Of a stretch of DNA of 64,000 nt, positions 51,150 through 59,089 are shown piece by piece. The stretch is taken from NCBI RefSeq assembly GCF_019966545.1, contig NZ_JAIMIC010000002.1, positions 62,001 through 126,000 on the forward strand. Direction: 5' to 3'. A program made the position numbers and the translations under genes. This DNA comes from Heliomarina baculiformis (GTDB lineage: Bacteria > Pseudomonadota > Alphaproteobacteria > Rhodobacterales > Rhodobacteraceae). Each line of letters begins with the position of its first letter. Positions within the stretch are counted from its first letter, which is position 1. The notes under the pieces were generated by a model. The model was not told the DNA's origin, made no database searches, and saw only the letters and a program-made list of their open reading frames with translations.

Positions 51150-52165
51150 CAGGAAATGGCCGCGATCTTTTCGTAGAGAGCGCCGTATTTCTCGCCAAAA
51201 CGTTCCTGAACCAGCTTATTCACGCCTTCGCGGAAGGCCGCGAGGTCAAGCCCGTCTTCCTCGCCGATCACGGTCATGCCCGCATCGCGCAGTTCCTGCG
51301 TTTCGGCTTCCTCATTGTCGAGGATTGCCTTGGTTGCTTTTTCACGGGTTTCGCTTGCGGCCTGTTCGACGGCGGTTTTCTGTTCGTCGCTCATGCCCTG
51401 CCATACGTCTTCGTTCATCACGACGACTTCGGCGTTGGACATATGCCCGGTCAGCATCAGGTGCGACTGAACTTCGTAAAGTTTGACCTTGAGCACCACG
51501 TTCACCGGGTTCTCCTGACCCTGCACGACACCGGTGGCCAGTGCGGTCGGTACTTCGGACCAGTCGACCGGTACGGCGACAGCGCCCATCCCTTCGACGG
51601 CGGTGGTGTAGATCGGGAAAGGCACCGCGCGAATTTTCACGCCGGCCAGATCCTCGGGCGACATCACCGCCTTGTTGCAGGTCAGGTTCCGGCGGCCAAA
51701 GTAATGCGCATAGATCACACGCACGTTGGCAGCGGCGATCAGGCCTTCGTTCAGTTCCTGCATGACCGGGGAATTCACATCCGTCACCGCCATCAGGTGA
51801 TCGATATCGCGGTACAGATAGGGCGTGTCGAGCGCGGCGAAGGGTTCGTAAAGCGAGCCGAGCGCCCCTGCCGTATTATGCGAAAAGGCGATGGTGCCGA
51901 GCGAAACGGCCTCGGCCAGTTCCTGCAATTTGCCCAACTGGCTGGCGGGGTAGACATCGACCTTGATGTCACCGTTCGACGATGCGCCAAGCGCTTCTGC
52001 GAACCAGTCGGCCTGAGCGCCCGCGACGGAAGCGGGCTCGTTATTGTGGCCATAGCGCAGAACGGTCTGCGCACGGGCGCGCATCGGTAGCGCGGCGCTG
52101 ACGGCGGCGGCGCCGCCAAGGGCCAGAACCGAACGGCGGCCCAGACGGGTCAAGGTGTTGGTCAT
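51149..52165 (-). CDS. TRAP transporter substrate-binding protein (DctP family)
   Basis: 338 residues with a twin-arginine signal (GRRSVLALGGAAAVSAALPMRARAQ as a whole is the leader; the RRSVLAL core is diagnostic). The ligand Arg is in GVKIRAVPFPIYTT, and TGVVQGQENPVNVVLKVK is the DctP hallmark. The ligand is probably a sugar acid, judging from the RuBisCO-like protein and kinase genes. First gene of a six-gene operon; a GAGGGAGGAA ribosome site precedes the ATG. Confidence 0.93.
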   Translation of the reverse strand: MTNTLTRLGRRSVLALGGAAAVSAALPMRARAQTVLRYGHNNEPASVAGAQADWFAEALGASSNGDIKVDVYPASQLGKLQELAEAVSLGTIAFSHNTAGALGSLYEPFAALDTPYLYRDIDHLMAVTDVNSPVMQELNEGLIAAANVRVIYAHYFGRRNLTCNKAVMSPEDLAGVKIRAVPFPIYTTAVEGMGAVAVPVDWSEVPTALATGVVQGQENPVNVVLKVKLYEVQSHLMLTGHMSNAEVVVMNEDVWQGMSDEQKTAVEQAASETREKATKAILDNEEAETQELRDAGMTVIGEEDGLDLAAFREGVNKLVQERFGEKYGALYEKIAAIS

Positions 52166-52191
52166 GTGAATTCCTCCCTCAGAATTCTGAT

Positions 52192-52254
52192 GTGTTTTGA
52201 TGGCTGTCTGCCATCCCCTCCCGGCGTTTTTAATCTAAATCACAATAAAACACC
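52192..52254. promoter_or_regulatory. Half-sites of the LacI operator near the TRAP promoter
   Basis: GTGTTTTG (52192-52199) and AAAACACC (52247-52254) repeat the arms of the full palindrome found 50 bp further right. They flank the probable promoter of the TRAP operon, allowing cooperative binding or looping by the LacI-family regulator. Confidence 0.5.
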
Positions 52255-52299
52255 GCAATTCTTGACCAAATTAGGTTTCCACTGCATCCTGTGTCAAAG

Positions 52300-52320
52300 C
52301 AAAACACATGACGTGTTTTG
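52300..52320. promoter_or_regulatory. LacI-family operator CAAAACAC-ATGAC-GTGTTTTG
   Basis: Perfect 8-bp inverted repeat with a 5-bp spacer, 10 bp ahead of the lacI-type start codon. It overlaps the likely ribosome site or promoter of that gene, which fits autoregulation and control of the divergent TRAP-RuBisCO-like operon. Confidence 0.78.
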
Positions 52321-52330
52321 AGGTGTATTG

Positions 52331-53359
52331 ATGTGTAGTGAAAGAACTTCCCTTCCCGGTCGGGTGCAGATGGTGGACGTGGCGGCGCGGGCCGGTGTCT
52401 CGCTCGCGACCGTGGATCGCGTGATAAACCGCCGCAAAGGGGTCAAGGAACGCACCCGGCTGCAGGTGCTAGACGCGGCGGTTGCCTTGGGGTTTCTCGG
52501 CTCGGCGGATCTGCGCGCGCTGACCACAAGCCAGCAGCCCAAGATCGTTTTTCTGCTTCCGGCCGGCACCAATCCATACCTCCGCGATCTCGGCGAACAC
52601 CTGCGCGAAAGGGTGGCGGCGCAGGAAGAAAGCAGCCCCCGCATCCGCTGTTTCTTTATCGAAGGCTTCAACGCCGCCGCGCTGGCCGAGGCGATCCGGC
52701 GCAATGCGGTATGGGCCGATGGAATCGCCTTTTTCGCCATCGACCACCCCGAAGTGCGCGAGGCCGTGGCCGAGGTCGCCCTTAAAGGCGTCAAGCTTGT
52801 GACCATCGTTTCTGACCTCGGCCATGCCGATTGTGACGCTTACGTGGGGCACGAAAACCGCTCGGTCGGACGCACGGCGGGCCTGCTGATCGGTCGTTTC
52901 GTGAACGGGCGGGAAGGCACCGTCGCGCTGGTTGCCGGGTCGCGCCACTATCGCGCGCATAGTGAAAGAGAGGCCGGGTTTCTGTCGATTCAGGAGGAAC
53001 TCTTTCCGCATCTCCGCCTCGTCGGTATGCGGGAAGGGCATGACGACAGCGGTCAGAATTATCGCCATACCATCGCACTGCTTGATCAAAACCCCGACCT
53101 CCTGGGTATTTACAACGTGGGCGGTTCATCCGGCGGGATCGCCCGGGCGCTGACCGAAAGGGCGCGGCAGGACATTGTCTTTATCGGTCACGGATTGACG
53201 CGCGACACCCGCAACGCTCTGGTCGAGGGTGCGATGGACGCGGTGTTCAACACCGATCCCGGCACCCTGATCGACCGGGCGATCGACGCGATCCAAAAAC
53301 CCGATCGTCCCGTTGCGCCGATGAAACTGGAAATCATCTTTCGCGAAAACCTGCCGTGA
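52331..53359 (+). CDS. LacI-family transcriptional regulator
   Basis: 342 residues from the ATG at 52331 (a TTG one codon earlier is less likely). HTH at about 13-35 (MVDVAARAGVSLATVDRVIN) and hinge LQVLDAAVALGF. The ligand domain resembles ribose-binding proteins (KIVFLLPAGTNPYLRDLGEHL, VALVAGSRHYRAHSERE, GIYNVGGSSGGI), of the AraC-independent RbsR/periplasmic type that sense sugars. It is divergent from the TRAP, VOC, RuBisCO-like, kinase operon. Confidence 0.9.
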   Translation: MCSERTSLPGRVQMVDVAARAGVSLATVDRVINRRKGVKERTRLQVLDAAVALGFLGSADLRALTTSQQPKIVFLLPAGTNPYLRDLGEHLRERVAAQEESSPRIRCFFIEGFNAAALAEAIRRNAVWADGIAFFAIDHPEVREAVAEVALKGVKLVTIVSDLGHADCDAYVGHENRSVGRTAGLLIGRFVNGREGTVALVAGSRHYRAHSEREAGFLSIQEELFPHLRLVGMREGHDDSGQNYRHTIALLDQNPDLLGIYNVGGSSGGIARALTERARQDIVFIGHGLTRDTRNALVEGAMDAVFNTDPGTLIDRAIDAIQKPDRPVAPMKLEIIFRENLP

Positions 53360-53386
53360 GACGAAACGGATCCTTTTCGCCGTCTC
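53358..53386. terminator. Short stem-loop between converging lacI-type and nuclease genes
   Basis: GAGACG (53358-53363) pairs with CGTCTC (53381-53386); the loop contains AAACGGATCCTTTT, which may extend the stem. It fills the gap between two converging genes and starts inside the regulator stop codon. No long T-run. Confidence 0.4.
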
Positions 53387-53938
53387 TTAGAGGTCCAGCT
53401 TGAGACGACCCGACGCGTACCGCCCGGTAATGAGGTGGCCGGGGTCGTGGATTTCCGGGTGCTGGTTCGACCAGTCTCGAAACTGGTCATTTGTCAGGAT
53501 TCTCGCGCCATGGTCGCGGGCCGCCGCAAGGATTGTGGGGTCGGCCGGTGTCCCCTTGGGCACTACCATCACACGCTCTTCGGACAAGCCCAGCAGTTGG
53601 GCGAAAGCCCGGTGGTGCAGGTACTTGTTAAAAAGCAGGTACCCGGCATTTGCATCGAACACCACGCCGGGGGTGAAGCCCGAGGCCTCGAGCTGGGCGA
53701 CGGCCTCCTTTACTGTCTCCAGTCGCGGTTTCCCGTCGCGCCAGTGCATGACGTTCGATCCGTCCACGACGACCCATTGCCTGCGCCGATTCCTGCGGAT
53801 CCCGTTTCGGATCAGCAGGATGCTCGCGGCGATGAAGCAGGGTGCTGACAGCAGGAGGAAATCGGTCCAGCCCGGGATCACCATGGTCGCAAGCAGTGCA
53901 GCGGCGGAGGCCAGAAAGAGGATCAAGCTGGACGTCAT
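53387..53938 (-). CDS. Membrane-anchored NYN/PIN-like (Zc3h12a-type) ribonuclease
   Basis: 183 residues from the ATG at 53938 (AGAAGGCAG upstream); a GTG 12 codons earlier is possible. Two membrane helices (about 3-21 and 26-44) are followed by a basic linker RRNRRRQ and a nuclease domain. Acidic and Asn residues of the metal site: Asp59 and Asn62 in VVVDGSNVMHW, Asp95 in VVFDANAG, Asp133 in TPADPTI, and Asn150/Asp151 in ILTNDQFRDW. It should be an RNase facing the cytoplasm. No antitoxin gene adjoins, so a toxin role is not indicated. Confidence 0.78.
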   Translation of the reverse strand: MTSSLILFLASAAALLATMVIPGWTDFLLLSAPCFIAASILLIRNGIRRNRRRQWVVVDGSNVMHWRDGKPRLETVKEAVAQLEASGFTPGVVFDANAGYLLFNKYLHHRAFAQLLGLSEERVMVVPKGTPADPTILAAARDHGARILTNDQFRDWSNQHPEIHDPGHLITGRYASGRLKLDL

Positions 53939-54343
53939 AAACAGGCTGCCTTCTGTATATTCATTCCGGGTCACCGTAGCCGGGGCTTGGATCTAAGCCA
54001 CTTTGGAAGAAAAAGAAAATCCCGCGTGGGTTTAAGGGCCTTTAACGGTTTTCAGGATTGTCGCCAAAGGCTGCACTCTGTCTCGAGGCATGTGGCCGCA
54101 GAACGGATACGCCGTTTTTGCAAAAGGCAGGAGACCTCTGGTGAGGTTCGCGGGCTTTCCGGGCAAATTGCTGTGCTTGACCAGCCCCACCGGACTCTGC
54201 GTAAACATTGATCCAGCAGAAATCTTCAAACGTACATTTGGTGAGTGCTATTTAACGTTTCTCTAAGTGCGTCACTAACTAATTGTAATTAAGATAATTT
54301 ATCGGATCATGCGTGTCGGTGGGAAGCGCAAGCGGGAGGGAAT
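53939..54343. other. Gene-free stretch of 405 bp
   Basis: No coding region, RNA gene or clear repeat was recognised on either strand. The right half (about 54230-54315) is strikingly AT-rich for this genome (runs such as TAACTAATTGTAATTAAG) and could hold the promoter of the 68-residue protein gene. Confidence 0.5.
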
Positions 54344-54550
54344 ATGAACAGGGGAAAGAAGAAAGAACAACCGCTATCGCCGGAGGAACGGTTGATCGAA
54401 TACGCAAGGGCGGAGGTCGATAGCTTAGGCGATCATCCGGCGCTGACCGAGGTGGCGGGATTGCTATATGCGGCCCAAATGCTTTTGGAGCAATGGAACG
54501 AAGCCGGCAGACCCGGAGAATTCGAGAAAGTCAAATGTTTGAAACGGTAG
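54344..54550 (+). CDS. Small hypothetical protein of 68 residues
   Basis: Not recognised. The ribosome site GGGAGGG 4-10 bp before the ATG and an amphipathic, codon-biased sequence support translation. It starts with a basic patch (NRGKKKEQP), then LSPEERLIEYARAEVDSLGD and ALTEVAGLLYAAQMLLEQW, a probable helical hairpin with a heptad-like Leu pattern. It stands alone between the nuclease gene and tRNA-Gln, following a gene-free AT-rich patch. Confidence 0.6.
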   Translation: MNRGKKKEQPLSPEERLIEYARAEVDSLGDHPALTEVAGLLYAAQMLLEQWNEAGRPGEFEKVKCLKR

Positions 54551-54574
54551 CCTGACGGAAGTCCGTCCGTCTTA

Positions 54575-54687
54575 CTGGAACAGTCATTACTGAATCCTTC
54601 ACAAGCCGTGCTGCCGTCATTAGCGCTTTGCTCGCGGCTTAAGCCTCAGTATCGCTAAAAAGGGACGCTCAGGAACGACTGTTCCAG
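54575..54687. repeat. 113-bp segment bounded by perfect 11-bp inverted repeats
   Basis: CTGGAACAGTC (54575-54585) and its exact complement GACTGTTCCAG (54677-54687) enclose 91 bp without a gene, and a further short palindrome GACGGA-AG-TCCGTC lies just outside at 54554-54567. The right end is 31 bp from the 3' end of tRNA-Gln. It may be a miniature inverted-repeat element, a small structured RNA, or part of a terminator. No flanking target duplication was seen. Confidence 0.5.
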
Positions 54688-54718
54688 AACCCGCTTATTC
54701 CAATCTACGAAAGAGTAC

Positions 54719-54793
54719 TGGCTGGGGTGGTAGGATTCGAACCTACGGTACACGGTACCAAAAACCGCTGCCTTACCGCTTGGCTACACCCCA
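54719..54793 (-). tRNA. tRNA-Gln (anticodon TTG)
   Basis: Read on the minus strand: acceptor TGGGGTG pairs with CACCCCA, the D arm contains AGCCAAGCGGTAAGGC, the anticodon loop TTTTGGT carries TTG (complement of 54759-54761), and the T arm holds GGTTCGAATCC. The discriminator base is G and the CCA end is encoded (54719-54721). The body without CCA is 72 nt, 54722-54793. TTG reads CAA and, with wobble, CAG. Confidence 0.97.
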
Positions 54794-54857
54794 ACAGTGA
54801 GCGGCTAATTAAGCAAAGCGGCAGCGCGGTGCAAGGCCTGAAATGGCAAAAAATGAC

Positions 54858-56204
54858 CTATTCTGACGGAGCGGTGTGATTAAGCAGATCCTTTTCCTCT
54901 TCGTGCTTTCTTTCTTCGTCGATAATTCTGTCCAGTTGGGCCTCGGCAGAGGCGTTGGTTTTCTGCGGCGCGGTTTCAGGCGGCGTGGAATCGGCGGTTT
55001 CCGATTGCGGGGTCGCTTTGGTCTGCGGCGTCGGTGCGGCGGCGCCGACCAGTCGAAAGCTGGGCTCGGGCATATCGATGTCGGCCTTGGCAAACGCAAT
55101 CAGACAAAGCCGCGTCGCTTCGGAGCGGGCCAGTACGTGGCTGGTTTCGGCCTGCGATATCCATGCAGCGACGCGCAGGATCACCGCGCTATCGCCGAGT
55201 GTTTCGATCCAGACCTGCGCGGCAGGTTCGTCGAGTACGAATGGTAACGACGTCACCGTGTTCAGGGCCAGTTCCTGTGCGGCGGAGAGGTTCGTATCCG
55301 AAGCGACGCCAAGATCGATCGTGAAGCGGCGTTCGTCGTTGCGGGTGAAATTCACGATTCGCGCCTTGAACACTGTCGCGTTGGGGATGCGGATGTGATT
55401 GCCGTCGAAACTCAGCAGGATCGTGGCCCGGGATGTCAGGCGGATGACCTTGCCGATATCGCCTTCGATTTCGACCACGTCATTCGGACGGAACGGCTGG
55501 CGCATCGATAAGAGCACCGAGGCGATGAAGTTCTCGACGGTATCCCGTACGGCGAAGCCAATGGCCAGACCGGCGATACCGGCCGCGCCGAGGATGGTCG
55601 ACAAGAGCGCGGTGGCTCCGAGAATATCCAACCCGACCACGACCCCCGCGATCACGAAAACGATTCGCAGGATTTGGCGGTAGATATCCGCGATAAAGGC
55701 ATTCGGCGCGATCCTGTCGAGCGGCCAGCGCAACCGGGCAATCCAGAAACCCAACGCAGCAATCAGCCCGGCGGCAAGCAGGGCGATCGAGAACAACGGC
55801 AACATCGCCACCAGTTGCGTCAGCCGTGCCCGGAACCTCGCGACCGCCGGGTTCAGTCGTTCAGCGACATCAGCGGATTCGGTCACCTCGTTTTCAATGG
55901 CGACCACACCTTCGACCCGGGCTGCGATATCGGCCAGTCGTGTCATCGACTCCCCGTCGAGCGCGGTGCCTCGGAGGGTGACAATACCAGAAGAGACCTC
56001 GACCGTGACATCGTCATAGCCGCTGAGCCCTGCGAGAATGTTACGAAGCCGTTCGGCTATGGCGGCGTCCTGACCGGCGGCGTTCTGAACGGTTATCGTG
56101 CCTTCAGGTTGCTGACCGTTCGCCTGCGCGAGAGTGGGAGCGGGATCACTTGCAAGAACACCCGCAAAGAGAGCCACGAAAAGGAAACGGTAGAAAAGGC
56201 GCAT
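54858..56204 (-). CDS. MscS-family mechanosensitive channel with N-terminal BON domain
   Basis: 448 residues from the ATG at 56204; the longer frame upstream lacks any likeness. Signal peptide (about 1-26), then a periplasmic BON domain (about 40-108: ITVQNAAGQDAAIAERLRNIL, VTVEVSSGIVTLRGTAL), three or four membrane helices (about 132-215), and the MscS pore helix with GAAGIAGLAIGFAVRDTVEN (207-226). The beta domain follows with DVVEIEGDIGKVI and ATVFKARIVNFTRN. The tail is Thr/Glu-rich. BON-MscS fusions are thought to sense envelope state or release solutes at low osmolarity. Confidence 0.9.
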   Translation of the reverse strand: MRLFYRFLFVALFAGVLASDPAPTLAQANGQQPEGTITVQNAAGQDAAIAERLRNILAGLSGYDDVTVEVSSGIVTLRGTALDGESMTRLADIAARVEGVVAIENEVTESADVAERLNPAVARFRARLTQLVAMLPLFSIALLAAGLIAALGFWIARLRWPLDRIAPNAFIADIYRQILRIVFVIAGVVVGLDILGATALLSTILGAAGIAGLAIGFAVRDTVENFIASVLLSMRQPFRPNDVVEIEGDIGKVIRLTSRATILLSFDGNHIRIPNATVFKARIVNFTRNDERRFTIDLGVASDTNLSAAQELALNTVTSLPFVLDEPAAQVWIETLGDSAVILRVAAWISQAETSHVLARSEATRLCLIAFAKADIDMPEPSFRLVGAAAPTPQTKATPQSETADSTPPETAPQKTNASAEAQLDRIIDEERKHEEEKDLLNHTAPSE

Positions 56205-56280
56205 GGGAAATCCGTCGCTGAAAATCCGGGTCAGGGTAGCGCGAAGGCGCGCGGACGCAACGCCCTCCGTGCGTGCCGGG

Positions 56281-57285
56281 TCAGGCCGCGTTTTCGGTGC
56301 GCACCAGAACGGCACCGCTGCGGTGGCCGGTTTCGACGGCCTCATGCGCCGATGCGCAATCGGCGAGATTGTAGATCCCATTGATGGGGCAGGCGAGTGC
56401 TCCGGCGTCCAGCGCCTGATGCAGCCGCGCGATGGCCCGGTCGCGTTTCTCCGGTGAAAGGGAATAGACAAGAGTCATCTCGAGAATGACGTTCTTGAAC
56501 ATCAGCGGGTAGAACGGCAGCGCGGGTTCGCGTTCCAGCGCCGAGCCATAGGCGGTGATCCGGCCGCTTTCAGCGATCACGGCAGTGTCGGTGTGGATGT
56601 TGCTGCCAAATTCGACTTCGACGATATGATCGACATGCTTGCCATCGTTTGCATCAAGGATCTGCTGCGCGAGATCCGGCGCCTTGTGGTCGAGCACCGT
56701 ATCCGCGCCAGCCTGCCGGGCAAGGTCTTGACGGTCCGATCCGGCGGTGGCGATCACTTTGGCACCACCCCATTTCGCCAGTTGAACGGCCAGATATCCG
56801 ACCGTGCCCGAGCCGCCCTGAACGAGGACGGTTTTGCCCGATACCTCGCCACCGCTGAAAACGGTGTGACAGGCGGTCAGACCGGGAATGCCAAGGACCG
56901 CGCCGGTCTCAAGGCTTACCCCGTCGGGCAGCGGCACGGCCTGATAGGCGGGTAGGGCGATTTCGGTGCAAGCGCTGCCAAAGGCTCGTTGCCACTGGGC
57001 GTTCCATATCCAGACCTTTTGTCCGATCCGCGCCAGGTCGACCCCTTCGCCCACGGCCTTGATGACACCGGAGCCGTCGCTATGCGGGATGATGGCAGGA
57101 TAGGGCAGCTCGGTGGCGGTTGCCCCGGCGCGCGCGCCGGCGCGCAGTTTCACATCGGAGGGGTTCACCCCCGAGTAGGCCAGATCGACCAGCACTTCTC
57201 CGGGGCCGGGGGCGGGCGAATCCATTTCCTCGAGGGTTAGAACGTCGCTGGCCGGTCCGAAAGAGCGGTAGGTGATGGCAAACAT
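56281..57285 (-). CDS. NADPH:quinone oxidoreductase, zinc-free MDR family
   Basis: 334 residues from the ATG at 57285 (ribosome site AAGGA). It resembles crystallin-type quinone reductases: YSGVNPSDVKLRAG, the nucleotide loop VLVQGGSGTVGYLAVQLAKWGGAKV (core GGSGTVG), and VGEGVDLARIGQKVW. No zinc ligands. Likely role: reduction of quinones or enones. It is a single gene, 76 bp from the MscS gene on the same strand. Confidence 0.9.
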   Translation of the reverse strand: MFAITYRSFGPASDVLTLEEMDSPAPGPGEVLVDLAYSGVNPSDVKLRAGARAGATATELPYPAIIPHSDGSGVIKAVGEGVDLARIGQKVWIWNAQWQRAFGSACTEIALPAYQAVPLPDGVSLETGAVLGIPGLTACHTVFSGGEVSGKTVLVQGGSGTVGYLAVQLAKWGGAKVIATAGSDRQDLARQAGADTVLDHKAPDLAQQILDANDGKHVDHIVEVEFGSNIHTDTAVIAESGRITAYGSALEREPALPFYPLMFKNVILEMTLVYSLSPEKRDRAIARLHQALDAGALACPINGIYNLADCASAHEAVETGHRSGAVLVRTENAA

Positions 57286-57418
57286 GGTCAATCCTTGCTG
57301 GGGTTCTTAGCGGGAACCTAGCTGGAATTGACCGGGATGCCAGACCTGCGGGCGGTAAAATCCGCTTTACGCAGCCGCTGGCTGTTTGCTGGGCGAAAGG
57401 AAGGCTGTCTGGCGCTTT

Positions 57419-57934
57419 TTACTCGCGGATTTCGTCCGGCGCGACGCCCCAGAGCGCTTGTTTCTCGATCCAGCCCTTGTAGCCGCCCGCAGAAACCTTG
57501 CACCACACCACTTGGCATTCGCCAAGCCGCGCAACGACGCCAAGCTCGAAAGCGGCAGCGATGGGCGCGTTCGGGTCGGGCCGTGTGTAGACCGGAGTCA
57601 TATCTTTTTCGATGAGCACCGTGCGCACGCCCGAGAGCAGGGCATAGTGCACCCAGCCACCCGCGCCATCGCGATCCTTGACGCGCCGCCAGTGGCCATA
57701 TTCCGCCGTGATCTCAAGCGGCATGTCGCGGCGTTTGAACACCCAGTCGATCCGATGCGTGAGCGAGGGCCCGCGCCGCACGTTGCCCTCGTTCGCCTTG
57801 AGCGACACGAAGCGGGGAAGGGGGAGATTCGTGACCGGTCCACGGTGCTCTTCGGCAATCGCCGTGTTTGAGCCCAGTGCCAACGCCACAGTTAGCGCCA
57901 TGAAATGGCGAGTAAATCCAAGGAAACCTGTCAC
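57419..57934 (-). CDS. Secreted SH3-domain protein
   Basis: About 171 residues when begun at the GTG at 57934; an ATG at 57901 is the other option, and a longer frame overlaps the opposite gene. A signal peptide of FMALTVALALGSNTAIA type is followed by two bacterial SH3-like units (LPLPRFVSLKANEGNVRRGPS for the first, of which NVRRGPS is diagnostic; VYTRPDPNAPIAAAFELGVVA for the second, ending at KGWIEKQALWG). Such proteins bind cell-wall peptides or support periplasmic enzymes. Divergent from a dehydrogenase gene. Confidence 0.85.
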   Translation of the reverse strand: MTGFLGFTRHFMALTVALALGSNTAIAEEHRGPVTNLPLPRFVSLKANEGNVRRGPSLTHRIDWVFKRRDMPLEITAEYGHWRRVKDRDGAGGWVHYALLSGVRTVLIEKDMTPVYTRPDPNAPIAAAFELGVVARLGECQVVWCKVSAGGYKGWIEKQALWGVAPDEIRE

Positions 57935-58069
57935 CGACTGCCCGCTCGTTTGCCTGTACGATCCGAGGACCGGCTGCGGAAAATACCGCCTGAGGTTCTT
58001 GTGCCTCGCCTGATCCTGCGCCACGATGACACAAGGCGGCCCAAAATGAAAACCCGAGGGAGTGCAAGC

Positions 58070-59056
58070 GTGCCAAGAGAGCGTTTGAGTGTTGTCGTAA
58101 CGCGACGGTTACCGGAGCAGGTAGAGGCGCGGTTGAGCGAATTGTTCGACACGAAATTACGCGGATCCGACGAGCCGATGTCGCGTTCCGAACTGGTAGA
58201 GGCGGCAAAGGGCGCGGATGTGCTCGTGCCGACCGTCACCGATGAAATCGACGCGACGCTGATCGCGCAGGCGGGCGACAAGCTTAAGCTGATCGCCAAT
58301 TACGGGGCGGGCGTCGATCATATCGACGTGGCAACAGCGCGGCAGCGCGGGGTGCTGGTGTCGAATACACCGGGCGTGCTGACCGATGATACTGCGGACA
58401 TGACGATGGCGCTGATCCTTGCCGTTACCCGCCGCATCCCCGAAGGGCTTGCGATCATGCAGCGGGGCGACTGGCAAGGCTGGGCACCGACGGCCTTGCT
58501 GGGTGGCCGGGTTGGCGGGCGCCGTCTTGGCATCCTTGGCATGGGCCGGATTGGGCAGGCGGTGGCGCGACGCGCGGCGGCCTTCGGCATGCAGGTGCAC
58601 TACCACAACCGCAAGCAGCTACGCTCGGAAACCGAAGAGGAACTCGGCGCGCGCTATTGGGAGAGCCTTGACCAGATGGTCGCACGGATGGACATCCTGT
58701 CGATCAACTGCCCGTCGACGCCGTCGACCTTTCATTTGATGAATGCGCGGCGGCTCAAGTTGATGAAGCCGGACGCGGTGATCGTGAATACCTCGCGCGG
58801 GGAAGTCATCGACGAAAGCGCGCTGGTGCGGATGCTGCGGAACCGGGAAATCGCCGGGGCGGGGCTCGACGTGTACGAACACGGAACCGATATCAACCCC
58901 GAGTTGCGCAATCTCGATAACGTGGTGCTGCTGCCGCATATGGGTTCGGCCACCGTCGAGGGACGGATCGAGATGGGCGAAAAAGTCATTATCAATATCA
59001 AGACCTTCGAAGACGGGCACCGCCCGCCGGACCAGGTCATCCCGTCCATGTTGTAA
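58070..59056 (+). CDS. D-2-hydroxyacid dehydrogenase (glyoxylate/hydroxypyruvate reductase type)
   Basis: 328 residues from the GTG at 58070, which has GGGAG at ideal 7-nt spacing; an ATG at 58046 is the main alternative. Cofactor motif GILGMGRIGQ (154-163), catalytic Arg243 in NTSRGEVIDE, the Glu near 270 in LDVYEHG and His290 in LPHMGSAT. It reduces glyoxylate or hydroxypyruvate, or oxidises the matching D-hydroxy acids. It is followed in the same direction by gamma-glutamyltransferase and an FAD-linked hydroxyacid oxidase. Confidence 0.9.
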   Translation: MPRERLSVVVTRRLPEQVEARLSELFDTKLRGSDEPMSRSELVEAAKGADVLVPTVTDEIDATLIAQAGDKLKLIANYGAGVDHIDVATARQRGVLVSNTPGVLTDDTADMTMALILAVTRRIPEGLAIMQRGDWQGWAPTALLGGRVGGRRLGILGMGRIGQAVARRAAAFGMQVHYHNRKQLRSETEEELGARYWESLDQMVARMDILSINCPSTPSTFHLMNARRLKLMKPDAVIVNTSRGEVIDESALVRMLRNREIAGAGLDVYEHGTDINPELRNLDNVVLLPHMGSATVEGRIEMGEKVIINIKTFEDGHRPPDQVIPSML

Positions 59057-59089
59057 ACCGCGCCGATGGCGCAGAGGGGGAGTGCTGCC

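Noticed and set aside
53387-54550. Toxin-antitoxin pair of nuclease and 68-residue protein
   Set aside because: The genes are on opposite strands and about 400 bp apart, and the nuclease has membrane helices, unlike PIN toxins.
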